From Bacillota bacterium (lineage in GTDB: Bacteria > Bacillota > Clostridia > Clostridiales > Clostridiaceae): DNA of 41,350 nucleotides. Numbering within the stretch: position 1 is the stretch's first letter; each line of letters begins with the position of its first letter. Of the stretch, positions 32,394-40,373 are shown in pieces. Location of the stretch: the NCBI GenBank assembly GCA_023451395.1, contig JAEXZL010000128.1:1-41350 (forward strand). The letters run 5' to 3'. The notes beneath the pieces were generated by a model. The model searched no databases. It saw only the letters and a program-made list of their open reading frames with translations, and was not told the origin of the DNA. The translations under genes were made by a program, and so were the position numbers.

Positions 32394-32651
32394 CTAAAAA
32401 AGTGAAAGTACGAATCCCTGAATTACTCCTAATAAAACTATGGCAATAACAGGAGAAAAATCCAACATCATATTAGGCATTAATTTCTGCTGTAGTTTCC
32501 TAAAGGGAGCCTCTAGAGGTTCAGTGAAACTATGAAGAAAACCTCTAATACCAGATAATGTACCCATTGGTAATAGGGATAAAACTACATCAACAAGTAT
32601 AGCTATGCGCGTTACCTCAAATAGTAGAATTATTACTCTTTGTAATATAAT
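32394..32651 (-). CDS. ylmG: YggT-family membrane protein YlmG with non-canonical start
   Basis: The minus strand encodes about 84 residues with the YggT layout: helix 1 (ILLFEVTRIAILVDVVLSLL), a polar loop with FTEPLEAPFRKLQQK, and helix 2 (FSPVIAIVLLGVIQGFVLSL). YlmG affects division and assembly of membrane complexes in other bacteria. No ATG, GTG or TTG is in frame before helix 1. AGGAGG at 32662-32657 is followed by ATT (32651) five bases on and ATA (32648) eight bases on; one of these is probably the start. I give the ATT. Position between sepF and ylmH is exactly as expected. Confidence 0.8.
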   Translation of the reverse strand: MILQRVIILLFEVTRIAILVDVVLSLLPMGTLSGIRGFLHSFTEPLEAPFRKLQQKLMPNMMLDFSPVIAIVLLGVIQGFVLSLF

Positions 32652-32665
32652 TTTTTCCTCCTGCT

Positions 32666-33118
32666 TTACTTATTCCAGTTAAAAAGTCCTTTTGAACTAA
32701 GCTCACTTTTTAGTTCCTTTGTAACTTCTACATTAGAGGGAGATAATATATAAACTCCTTTTTCTACCTCTTGGAATTCTCCACCAAGGGCATAGCAAGC
32801 ACCACTAACAAAATCTAATAGTCTCTGAGCTATTTTCAAATCAAGACTAGTAGTATTAATTACAATAATCTTTCTATTCTTTAAATCGTCACAGATTTCT
32901 GTGGCCTCAGCAAAATCAACTGGCCTTACTATAGAAACTTTTGTAGCTGTAGCAGTGTGAATATTTACCACTTTATTCTGCCCTCTCTTTCCAGAAGGTA
33001 TTACTGGCTCAAAATCTTCCTCTAGTTCATCTTCTTCATATTCATCTTCGTAATCTTCCATTTCCTCATAATCATCTAGTCCTAATATTTCTTTCATTTT
33101 ACTTATCATTTTTGCCAT
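32666..33118 (-). CDS. sepF: Cell division protein SepF
   Basis: A 150-residue protein that tethers FtsZ to the membrane. The N-terminal amphipathic helix MAKMISKMKEILGL is followed by an acidic linker (about 15-50) and the DUF552 domain (about 55-145) with RPVDFAEATEICDDLKNRK, INTTSLDLKIAQRLLDFVSG and VYILSPSNVEV. Length and layout are typical. AGGAGG lies eight bases before the ATG. Follows ylmE by 12 bases. Confidence 0.96.
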   Translation of the reverse strand: MAKMISKMKEILGLDDYEEMEDYEDEYEEDELEEDFEPVIPSGKRGQNKVVNIHTATATKVSIVRPVDFAEATEICDDLKNRKIIVINTTSLDLKIAQRLLDFVSGACYALGGEFQEVEKGVYILSPSNVEVTKELKSELSSKGLFNWNK

Positions 33119-33130
33119 GTTCTTTTCCTC

Positions 33131-33784
33131 CTATTCTTTTCTTTTACCAAAAATTCCTTGACCTATTCTTATAATATTAGCACCTTCTGTAATAGCAATC
33201 TTATAATCATTAGACATCCCCATAGATAAGTATTTCATATGAATATTTCTATATACTTTTCCACTTAAATTATCGAAGATAACCTTCATCTTTTTAAAGT
33301 AAACTCTGCAACTTTCTTCATCTCCAGGAGGTATTATAGCCATTAATCCCAGTATCTTTACATGATTGCAGCTCTCCACAGCATCAATGAGCTCCTCTAG
33401 GTCATTTAAGGATATTCCTCCCTTTGTAGACTCTTCTCCAATATTTATCTCTATAAGAGCCCTTACTTCTTTATTTATCTTTGAATACTGTTTTTCTAGT
33501 TCCTTTAAAAGTGAAATCCTATCTAGAGAGTGGATTAAAAAAACTCTATCTACAAGATATTTAACCTTATTTTTTTGCAAATTACCAATAAAATGCCATC
33601 TTACGTCATTGAAGCTATCCTGCTTAGCAAGCAACTCCTGAACTTTGTTTTCCCCAAAATCTCTTATTCCCATGTCATAAGCTTCCTGCATTTTTTCAAC
33701 ACTCTGAGTTTTACTTACGGCAATAAGAGTCACATTGTCAGGAATGTGATTACTAATTTCTCTTAAATTGTCACTAACACTCAC
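33131..33784 (-). CDS. ylmE: YggS/YlmE-family pyridoxal-phosphate homeostasis protein
   Basis: A 217-residue PLP-binding TIM-barrel protein of the YggS/PROSC family. Motifs are VTLIAVSKTQ with the PLP lysine, DFGENKVQELL, WHFIGNLQKNKVKYL, LIEINIGEESTKGG and LSMGMSNDYKIAITEGANIIRIG. It keeps vitamin B6 levels balanced; no direct division role is proven. The start is GTG at 33784 with GGAGAGG upstream. First gene of the operon ending at divIVA. Confidence 0.95.
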   Translation of the reverse strand: MSVSDNLREISNHIPDNVTLIAVSKTQSVEKMQEAYDMGIRDFGENKVQELLAKQDSFNDVRWHFIGNLQKNKVKYLVDRVFLIHSLDRISLLKELEKQYSKINKEVRALIEINIGEESTKGGISLNDLEELIDAVESCNHVKILGLMAIIPPGDEESCRVYFKKMKVIFDNLSGKVYRNIHMKYLSMGMSNDYKIAITEGANIIRIGQGIFGKRKE

Positions 33785-33845
33785 ATTATCCTCTCCTCTT
33801 CAAAGGCACTGGTAAATGCTTAAAGTCTATGAGTTATCTATTCTC

Positions 33846-33901
33846 CGTAAAAAGAGAAATTCCTTCATATATTATGAAATTTTTGTTTCATGAAGGAAAT
33901 T
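33846..33901 (-). terminator. Terminator between the DUF881 operon and ylmE
   Basis: Inverted repeat around CCTTCAT (33859-33868 with 33890-33899, one bulge) with an inner ATGAAA/TTTCAT stem, followed on the minus strand by TTTCTCTTTTT. It starts within the DUF881 stop. Confidence 0.7.
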
Positions 33902-34634
33902 AATTATTACTCTTTATAAAATTCGTTTTAATGCCATTACTGATTGAAGGCATAACTATAACATCTTCTTTATTAATATAAACATTAATCCCTCTGTTTA
34001 TTAAAGTCTTTGTGTAACTTTCTGCTCTAGTTAAATACTTCTCCAAAACATCCCTATCTCCTATAGCTTTTACTTTGAAGGGAGAGGGAAGCTTTACTCC
34101 ATTAACACTAATAAAAGCCCAGCTACAATAAATTTCCGAGTTTGGCAATATTCTTTGGTTATTTATAGATATTGCTTCTGCCCCTGCAAGTTTTAGTTCA
34201 TTTATTACCTGCATCATATCATAATTATGGACGGTCCTTAGATTTTGAAGGTAAGGATCATCTATGCCAAGAGTATGATCAACACTTCCATCTGAGATTA
34301 CCATGGATATCCCTTGCCCCTGAATAGATTCATATCCTAGAAGCATCTTATTTATATCAACTTCATTCTTCATATCATCAAGTACCTGTTGAGTTATTTG
34401 TGAAGAATCCTTATATTTTTCTACCTTATGAAGATTTTCCTCATATTCATCTCTTAATGAGGCTAATTCTTTCATTAGTGAAGTTCTGGTATTTAAATTT
34501 TCCTGATACTCTTTAGCACTTATAAAAGTTCCTCTTTGATAGTCCTTTTCTTGAAAGCTGATGTTTACCACAAAAAGGACTCCCAAAATTATAGATGCAA
34601 AGAAAATGTACAGAGAGCCCTTATTTATTTTCAT
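33900..34634 (-). CDS. DUF881 membrane-anchored protein (second copy)
   Basis: A 244-residue protein with one N-terminal membrane helix (about 8-25), a coiled coil (about 38-90) and a DUF881 domain (about 95-235) with IQGQGISMVISDG, LRTVHNYDMMQVINELKLAGAEAISINNQR in pieces, and FKVKAIGDRDVLEKYL. It is a paralog of the gene at 34997-35710, with the same motif order. Function is unknown; DUF881 genes in Firmicutes and Actinobacteria sit next to sbp and division genes, suggesting a cell-envelope role. The ATG overlaps the sbp stop and has GAGGTG upstream. Confidence 0.88.
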   Translation of the reverse strand: MKINKGSLYIFFASIILGVLFVVNISFQEKDYQRGTFISAKEYQENLNTRTSLMKELASLRDEYEENLHKVEKYKDSSQITQQVLDDMKNEVDINKMLLGYESIQGQGISMVISDGSVDHTLGIDDPYLQNLRTVHNYDMMQVINELKLAGAEAISINNQRILPNSEIYCSWAFISVNGVKLPSPFKVKAIGDRDVLEKYLTRAESYTKTLINRGINVYINKEDVIVMPSISNGIKTNFIKSNN

Positions 34635-34984
34635 TTTTTCACCTCATTACGATTTCTTAATTTTTCTATAATAAGTCTTCGAACTATAGCGAAGTTATCA
34701 AATATCCTCCCTCCAAAAACTATAACTGCAGCTATGTATATAGGTATCCCTAGCTTATCTCCTAAATATGCAAGTGCAGCTGCTAAGGCAGCATTTCCAA
34801 AAAATCCAGAAATAAATATATCTGCTTGAAAGTTCTTTGCTAGAGAAGCTCTTACTGCTCCGAAAACAGAATCCACGCAGGCTAATATAGCGACAGATAG
34901 ATAGGGTGAAAATTTATCTGGTATATTAACCTTTGCTACTAAGCCTATAATTACTCCTATTATTAAACCTAAAAATACTATCAT
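34631..34984 (-). CDS. sbp: Small basic protein Sbp (DUF1290)
   Basis: A 117-residue membrane protein with about four hydrophobic segments and the DUF1290 sequence LACVDSVFGAVRASLAKNF, DIFISGFFGNAALAAALAYLG and FGGRIFDNFAIVRR. The ending is basic. In Bacillus sbp lies in the ylxW-ylxX-sbp region upstream of ftsA; function is unknown. AGAGGTG precedes the ATG; the end overlaps the next DUF881 gene by four bases. Confidence 0.92.
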   Translation of the reverse strand: MIVFLGLIIGVIIGLVAKVNIPDKFSPYLSVAILACVDSVFGAVRASLAKNFQADIFISGFFGNAALAAALAYLGDKLGIPIYIAAVIVFGGRIFDNFAIVRRLIIEKLRNRNEVKK

Positions 34985-34996
34985 CCTATCACCTCT

Positions 34997-35710
34997 CTAA
35001 TTGGCAGGGGTTATAAATTTATAAGTTGGAGACTTACTATTTTTATAAACCACTATACCGTCTGCTTTTTCATATTTTTTGTCATAACTCACTAAAGCAT
35101 TAAAATCTAAAGCTCCTGGAAAAGTTAATGCACTATAGAGATTTGTTTTATCTCCAATTGCCTTAATAACAATTCTTTCTCTCGGAGATATTTTTTCATC
35201 ATTCACAAGGATATAACTATTATTTGATGAGCTTTTAATACCCGTCTGAATTGACACCCTTTTATCATTTACAGATATAGCTTCTGCTCCTGCAAAATTA
35301 AGCTCATTTATAATATAAACAAGTTCTGCATCTGTTAAATATGCCATATCTGTAGAGAAGACTTGAGATTTTGGAGTTAGATATAATATTATACCTTCTC
35401 CCTGAACGTCCTCACTTCCAATTACTAGCCTTGTATTATCTAACTCGTTTTTTATTGCCTTAGTAGCTGCATCTACACTGGCTGCTGCTTCCTCATATCC
35501 TTTAAGCTTTTCAGAAATACTCTTATTTTCACTTATGAGTTTCTCCTTTTGTTCTTTCAGCTGCTCTATTTCAGCTACTATATCTGTTCTATCATAATTA
35601 TTTGGTACAATCTCCTGATCTTTATTTAATATTCTAAATTGGTAAGAAAGTAAGAAACCCAAAATAGCACATACTAAAGCTAAGGATATTTGTGATTTTA
35701 TGTTTTTCAT
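34997..35710 (-). CDS. DUF881 membrane-anchored protein (first copy)
   Basis: A 237-residue protein with an N-terminal membrane helix (about 8-25), a coiled coil (about 42-95; EIEQLKEQKEKLISENKSI) and a DUF881 domain with VQGEGIILYLTP, AELVYIINELNFAGAEAISVND and ERIVIKAIGDKTNLYSAL. It resembles Bacillus YlxW/YlxX. Paralogous to 33900-34634. AGAAGGGAG precedes the ATG. It follows ftsQ by 14 bases, suggesting a link to the divisome. Confidence 0.88.
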   Translation of the reverse strand: MKNIKSQISLALVCAILGFLLSYQFRILNKDQEIVPNNYDRTDIVAEIEQLKEQKEKLISENKSISEKLKGYEEAAASVDAATKAIKNELDNTRLVIGSEDVQGEGIILYLTPKSQVFSTDMAYLTDAELVYIINELNFAGAEAISVNDKRVSIQTGIKSSSNNSYILVNDEKISPRERIVIKAIGDKTNLYSALTFPGALDFNALVSYDKKYEKADGIVVYKNSKSPTYKFITPAN

Positions 35711-35724
35711 TAATTATCTCCCTT

Positions 35725-36492
35725 CTAGTTTTCCAAATAAATAACAGGATTGCCATTAAAGCTTACATCGATATAACCACTACTTGTGAGATATCTCTCA
35801 TCAGAATTAAAGATATTAATAGCATTGTTTAATTTTCTTTCTAAGCCATCCTCATCTCCAATTTTTATAGTCATTGCATTTACTATAAGCTTAATATTTA
35901 ATGTATCTGTAAGGTCTATTTGTGAAATTGGTAGAGGTGTATCCGTACGAGTCATAAGCTCAGTATATTTAGCTACAAAAGCTCTTATTCTCTCGCTGTC
36001 AGATCCTTTATCTCCAGGGCCCTTATTATCAAGATTTAGTCCTTTGATTTCTGGTAACCCTAAAGGATTATCCCCTCTAATTTCTAAAATATTTAGGTCC
36101 TTATCAAATATAAAAATTTTCTCATTAAAATTCAAATGATACTTTGCTTCTCTTTCTATAACAGATATAACTAAAGTGTTGGGTAGCTTCCGCTCTACTG
36201 AGACTTCCTGAATATAGCTAGATTCTAATATGTCTTTCTTTATTTGCTTAGTATTTATGTAGAGTATATTGCTCTGTTCAGTTATTCCGGATTTAGCAAC
36301 TATTTCCTCCCCAGATACTATTTTATTATTTTCCACAATAATTTTCTTTATATAAAAGTAATCAGTTTTTAAAGATAGCAGAATAAGGATACCTATTAAA
36401 AAAACCAAAAATAATGCAAACCTTTTTCTGTTTCTTGCTTTTTTTCTTTTTCTGATTAATTCATTTTGTTTTTTTGAATCTCTAGATTTCAT
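35725..36492 (-). CDS. ftsQ: Cell division protein FtsQ/DivIB
   Basis: A 255-residue bitopic protein with a very basic cytoplasmic start (KKQNELIRKRKKARNRKR), one membrane helix (about 25-42), a POTRA domain (about 45-115; YFYIKKIIVENNKIVSGEEI and ERKLPNTLVISVIERE) and the FtsQ domain to the end. It scaffolds FtsL, FtsB and the septal synthase. GTGGGG lies upstream. The 226-base gap before it holds a terminator and probably its promoter; a TATTATAA sequence around 36587 is only a weak candidate. Confidence 0.93.
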   Translation of the reverse strand: MKSRDSKKQNELIRKRKKARNRKRFALFLVFLIGILILLSLKTDYFYIKKIIVENNKIVSGEEIVAKSGITEQSNILYINTKQIKKDILESSYIQEVSVERKLPNTLVISVIEREAKYHLNFNEKIFIFDKDLNILEIRGDNPLGLPEIKGLNLDNKGPGDKGSDSERIRAFVAKYTELMTRTDTPLPISQIDLTDTLNIKLIVNAMTIKIGDEDGLERKLNNAINIFNSDERYLTSSGYIDVSFNGNPVIYLEN

Positions 36493-36683
36493 TCTATCCC
36501 CACTTTGTCATTCTTTCTAAAAGCATACCATTATTTGTTAAAAAAATATTTACATTTCAATTACAATTATAATTATTACCATAAACTTATAATACCACAG
36601 AAGAGTGATATTCGCATTGTTAATTGATGAATTTTAATTTATATTTATATTACATTAATATCTTTGGAAGAAAGCACTTTTTA

Positions 36684-36721
36684 CTTATTGAAAAACAAAA
36701 AACTCCATAATGGAGTTTTTA
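36684..36721 (-). terminator. Terminator after the spoVE/ftsW gene
   Basis: A 9-base perfect stem (AAAAACTCC, 36698-36706 with 36712-36720), 5-base loop, then TTGTTTTTC on the minus strand. It contains part of the stop codon (36719-36721). Confidence 0.8.
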
Positions 36722-37822
36722 AATGCTTTTTTCTTTATGTCTTGATACATTTAAGAGTACACCCATAGCTATCATATTAAGAAGTAGAGAAGATCCCCCA
36801 TAGCTAATAAAAGGAAGAGGAACTCCTGTTACAGGCATGGAGCCTGTAACTACCGCTATATTAATAATTGCTTGTATGGCTATTATTGATGTTATTCCCA
36901 CTGCCAATAATGTAGCAAAGGTATCCCTTGCCTTGTATGCAATGCTTATTCCTCTCCAAACAAAGATCAAAAAAAGCAGAATGACAAAAAGACAACCTAT
37001 AAGCCCTAATTCTTCTCCAATAATTGAGAATATAAAGTCAGTATGAGGCTCAGGCATATAGAAGGCCTTCTGCCTAGAATTTCCCAGTCCTAATCCTATG
37101 AGGCCTCCAGAACCTAAGGCATACCAAGATTGAATAACCTGATAGCCCTTGCCAGCAGCATCCGCAAAGGGATCAAGGAAGCTTAGAACCCTATTTCTTC
37201 TATACTCCTCTGATAAAGCAAAGTATACCCCCGCTGCACCAACAGCAGGTATAAGCGTGAAAAGTTGAGAATTCTTTGCTCCACCCACAAAGAGCAATAC
37301 TATAGTTGTCATCATAATAACAGCAGCTATACTAAGATTCTTTTCTAGGAGTATTAATCCAGCATATAAGCCTGAGATCATTAATGCAGGCACAACACCA
37401 TATAAAAAGCTCTTAATTCTCTCACCCTTATTGGCTATACTATTGGCCAAGTACAATACTACAACATATTTAACAAGCTCCGAGGGTTGAAAGCTAGCAG
37501 GCCCTAAGGGTATCCATCTATATGCACCATTTATATCCTCAAAAAGAAAGGGAATTAGAAGCAATGGCACACTGACAATCATAAGAACCCCTGTATATTT
37601 ACGTATTTTATTATAATCTATGGACATTGAAAATATCATTCCAGCAGTCCCTAGAACTGCCCACATTATCTGCTTCTTTAAATAAATCATTGAGTCCTTT
37701 TCCTTATATAGAGCCGAGTAGGAGCTCGCGGAATAAACCATTACTATACCAATGGCTAAAAGCAGCATAATTGTAGATATAAGAATTATATCAACCTGAC
37801 CCTGTTTCCCTTTTATCTTCAT
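36719..37822 (-). CDS. spoVE: SEDS peptidoglycan glycosyltransferase (SpoVE/FtsW)
   Basis: A 367-residue polytopic protein with about ten membrane segments. SEDS motifs are YRWIPLGPASFQPSEL, RRNRVLSFLDPF, GYQVIQSWYALGSGG, HTDFIFSIIGEELG and GVPLPFISYGGSSL. It polymerises lipid II, paired with a class B PBP. Its neighbour at 40374 is such a PBP. Whether it acts in vegetative septation (FtsW) or spore cortex (SpoVE) cannot be told from sequence; the following ftsQ suggests a division link. CGGAGG precedes the ATG. Confidence 0.93.
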   Translation of the reverse strand: MKIKGKQGQVDIILISTIMLLLAIGIVMVYSASSYSALYKEKDSMIYLKKQIMWAVLGTAGMIFSMSIDYNKIRKYTGVLMIVSVPLLLIPFLFEDINGAYRWIPLGPASFQPSELVKYVVVLYLANSIANKGERIKSFLYGVVPALMISGLYAGLILLEKNLSIAAVIMMTTIVLLFVGGAKNSQLFTLIPAVGAAGVYFALSEEYRRNRVLSFLDPFADAAGKGYQVIQSWYALGSGGLIGLGLGNSRQKAFYMPEPHTDFIFSIIGEELGLIGCLFVILLFLIFVWRGISIAYKARDTFATLLAVGITSIIAIQAIINIAVVTGSMPVTGVPLPFISYGGSSLLLNMIAMGVLLNVSRHKEKSI

Positions 37823-37842
37823 TTACCAACCTCCGATATTAC

Positions 37843-38814
37843 TTAAAGAGCAAGAAAACCTATGAGACACAATACAACTGTTATAATAGAAAAGATGGAT
37901 ACAATTTTGGTTTCACTATAACCTAATTGTTCAAAGTGGTGGTGAATAGGAGCCATCTTAAAAATCCTCTTTCCCGTAAGCTTAAAGGATCCAACTTGAA
38001 GTATAACAGATAATGTCTCAATAACATATATTCCCCCTACAATAACTACCAATAGAGGAAGTTTTAAAAGCATTGCCACAGCTCCCACTGCACCTCCAAG
38101 GGCTAGGGAACCTGTGTCACCCATGAATATTCGTGCTGGGAAGGCATTAAACCTTAGAAATCCTAAGAGTGTCCCTGCAACAATAACACAAAATATCGCT
38201 AGAGTGTAATGTCCTAGATTAAAGCTAATAATTGCAAAGAATGTCATTACTAAAATAGTAACTGAACTGCAAAGGCCATCTAAGCCATCTGTAAGATTAA
38301 CTGCATTTGTGGCGGAAGCAAAATAAATTACTATAAAAGGATAGTAGAATACTCCTAAATTTAAGCTTGCTCCGGTAAAGGGTATTAATATTGATGTACC
38401 AACCTGATTATATGAATAATAAGCTAATACTAATGATACAATAATCAACAGAGCCATTTTCTGCCATGCTCTTAAGCCAAGATTCTTCTTTCTGATTATT
38501 TTTAATATATCATCTAAAAATCCTACAAATCCAAAGGCTATAAAGGAATAAAGAGCAACCATAGCTTCATCCTTTGGATTTCCAACCATAATGAGCATAG
38601 CAACCAAGGTAGAAGCTATAAAAATTATCCCACCCATAGTAGGTGTTCCAGCTTTTTTTAGATGACTTTTAGGTCCATCCTCCCGGATATTTTGTCCAAA
38701 TTTCAACTTATGAAGCATCGGTATAAATAAAGGAGCCATTAGTGAAGTTATTAAAAAACCTAATATAAGACTTAATACTATTTTGGGATTTAACATTGAT
38801 TGAAAATTCTCCAT
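37843..38814 (-). CDS. mraY: Phospho-N-acetylmuramoyl-pentapeptide transferase
   Basis: A 323-residue membrane enzyme that links UDP-MurNAc-pentapeptide to undecaprenyl phosphate (lipid I). Motifs are GPKSHLKKAGTPTMGG, FLDDILKIIRKKNLGL, NAVNLTDGLDGL, FMGDTGSLALGG and APIHHHFEQLG. About ten membrane segments. The ATG at 38814 is the first possible start after an in-frame stop. The good AGGAGG is 26 bases upstream, with a perfect short hairpin between (see 38815-38846). Confidence 0.97.
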   Translation of the reverse strand: MENFQSMLNPKIVLSLILGFLITSLMAPLFIPMLHKLKFGQNIREDGPKSHLKKAGTPTMGGIIFIASTLVAMLIMVGNPKDEAMVALYSFIAFGFVGFLDDILKIIRKKNLGLRAWQKMALLIIVSLVLAYYSYNQVGTSILIPFTGASLNLGVFYYPFIVIYFASATNAVNLTDGLDGLCSSVTILVMTFFAIISFNLGHYTLAIFCVIVAGTLLGFLRFNAFPARIFMGDTGSLALGGAVGAVAMLLKLPLLVVIVGGIYVIETLSVILQVGSFKLTGKRIFKMAPIHHHFEQLGYSETKIVSIFSIITVVLCLIGFLAL

Positions 38815-38846
38815 AAATATCTACTCTAAAGAGTAGTACACCTCCT
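38815..38846 (-). promoter_or_regulatory. Shine-Dalgarno with intervening hairpin before mraY
   Basis: AGGAGG at 38846-38841 is 26 bases before the mraY ATG. Between them CTACTCT (minus strand 38836-38830) pairs perfectly with AGAGTAG (38827-38821). If folded, the effective spacing is about 10 bases, close to optimal. The Shine-Dalgarno overlaps the murF stop region. Confidence 0.6.
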
Positions 38847-40213
38847 TAGTTTAAACTATCTATAATTGCATTAGTTATTTTTTCGAAGTTCTCTCTCCTC
38901 GAGGCCTTTATTAATATAACATCCTCTGGCTTTAATATTGATAAAGCTTTAGAAATAAGTTCTTCCATTGAAGAGGTGATTATAGTATTCTCCCCAAAGC
39001 CCTCCTTATAATATTCTCCGCAATTTTCAAGGGTTAGTATCATATCAATCCCTAACGCCTTTGCCTTTGCAGCAGTATCAATGTGAGCCTTTTTCTCATA
39101 AGCTCCAAGCTCTGCCATGTATCCTAAAATCGCAACCCTTCTTTTACCCTTAAGGGATAGCTGTACCTGGAAAGCTGACTCCATAGATGTTGGGCTAGCA
39201 TTATAACAATCATTTATCACTGTTATTTTATCTTTCTTCATAACTTCCAGCCTCATAGATGTCTTTTGTAAATTTTCAAGGCCAAGTTCCATATTTTCAA
39301 AAGATATTCCAAGCTCCCTTCCAAGGACTAGAGCTAGCATTGTGTTTTTTACATTATGTACTCCTAAAAGAGGAAGATACATTTCTTTTTTATGATTATT
39401 AACCTCTAAGCTAAACTTCATACTCTCATCTAAGGAAATTACATTTAAAGCTCTCAAATCATTTCCTTCCTCTAATCCAGCTTTCACAACCTTGTAAGGC
39501 ATATTTACTATTTTTCTTAGATAATCATCATCACCATTAACAATTAAAATACTGTCTTTATTAAAGAAATCTGTAATCTCCATTTTTGCCTTAAATATGT
39601 TATCTTGAGTCCTTAGATTTTCAATGTGGCTGATTCCTATATTGGTTATTACTGCAATATCAGGCCTAGCGATTTCTGCTAAAAGATGTATTTCCTTAAG
39701 ATGATTCATTCCCATTTCCAATACACAAATTTCAGTACCTTCTTCTATTGCAAGAATAGATAGGGGAAGTCCAATGTCATTATTGTAATTTCCCAAAGTT
39801 TTATATACCTTAAAATCAGTACTTAGTACTGCAGCTATAATATCCTTAGTCGAGGTTTTTCCCGTGGAACCTGTTACTCCTATAACCTTAACTCCTAACT
39901 TATTTCTGTAAAAAGCAGCTAAGGCTTGAAGAGCTACTTTAGTATTTTGAACCAAAATAACTGTAGTATTGTAATTACACAAGGAGTAATTAGGTACTTC
40001 TTCTAGTATGGAAATTACTGCTCCTTTCTTAGAGGCTTCCTCAGCAAAAAGATTGCCATTAAATCTTTCTCCTTTTATAGCTATAAATAAGCTATTGTCT
40101 TCAATAGTTCTTGTATCTATGGATACTTTTTTTATAGAGGGTATTTCATTTCCTTTATAAATCACCTGTCCTGTTACAGCTTCTATAATTTCCTCTAAGG
40201 TTAACTTTAACAT
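38846..40213 (-). CDS. murF: UDP-MurNAc-tripeptide--D-alanyl-D-alanine ligase MurF
   Basis: A 455-residue cytoplasmic ATP-dependent ligase completing the UDP-MurNAc-pentapeptide. The N-terminal domain (about 1-95) has SIDTRTIEDNSLFIAIKGER; the ATPase domain has IGVTGSTGKTSTKD (Walker A 115-121) and VLEMGMNHLKEI, VITNIGISHIE; the C-terminal domain has VINDCYNASPTSMES and AILGYMAELG. GGTGG lies upstream of the ATG. A hairpin (40250-40270, ATATAGAAA stem) sits in the 160-base leader; no clear promoter is seen. Confidence 0.97.
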   Translation of the reverse strand: MLKLTLEEIIEAVTGQVIYKGNEIPSIKKVSIDTRTIEDNSLFIAIKGERFNGNLFAEEASKKGAVISILEEVPNYSLCNYNTTVILVQNTKVALQALAAFYRNKLGVKVIGVTGSTGKTSTKDIIAAVLSTDFKVYKTLGNYNNDIGLPLSILAIEEGTEICVLEMGMNHLKEIHLLAEIARPDIAVITNIGISHIENLRTQDNIFKAKMEITDFFNKDSILIVNGDDDYLRKIVNMPYKVVKAGLEEGNDLRALNVISLDESMKFSLEVNNHKKEMYLPLLGVHNVKNTMLALVLGRELGISFENMELGLENLQKTSMRLEVMKKDKITVINDCYNASPTSMESAFQVQLSLKGKRRVAILGYMAELGAYEKKAHIDTAAKAKALGIDMILTLENCGEYYKEGFGENTIITSSMEELISKALSILKPEDVILIKASRRENFEKITNAIIDSLN

Positions 40214-40249
40214 TTTTCCACCGCTTTCATTTTCTAAAGGTTCGAAGCA

Positions 40250-40270
40250 ATATAGAAAAAATTTCTATAT
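40250..40270. repeat. Short inverted repeat upstream of murF
   Basis: A 9-base perfect stem (ATATAGAAA with TTTCTATAT) and 3-base loop. AT-only except one pair; possibly structural noise or an operator. It lies 37 bases before the murF ATG. Confidence 0.4.
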
Positions 40271-40320
40271 ATAAATAATTATGCTCCTTTTAAGATAATA
40301 ATTACATTTGTGATACTTAT

Positions 40321-40366
40321 AATAAATATAGCATGTAGCATCACAGAATCTGTACACTACATGCTA
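40321..40366 (-). terminator. Probable terminator after the spoVD-like gene
   Basis: A 10-base perfect stem (TAGCATGTAG, 40329-40338 with 40357-40366), with an inner ACAG/CTGT pairing in the 18-base loop. The following minus-strand sequence TATTTATTAT is only partly T-rich, so termination may be weak. Confidence 0.55.
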
Positions 40367-40373
40367 AATTCAG

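Noticed and set aside
36590..36690. Promoter for the ftsQ operon
   Set aside because: Several TATAAT-like sequences occur in this AT-rich gap, but none has a -35 at proper spacing, so no site is called.
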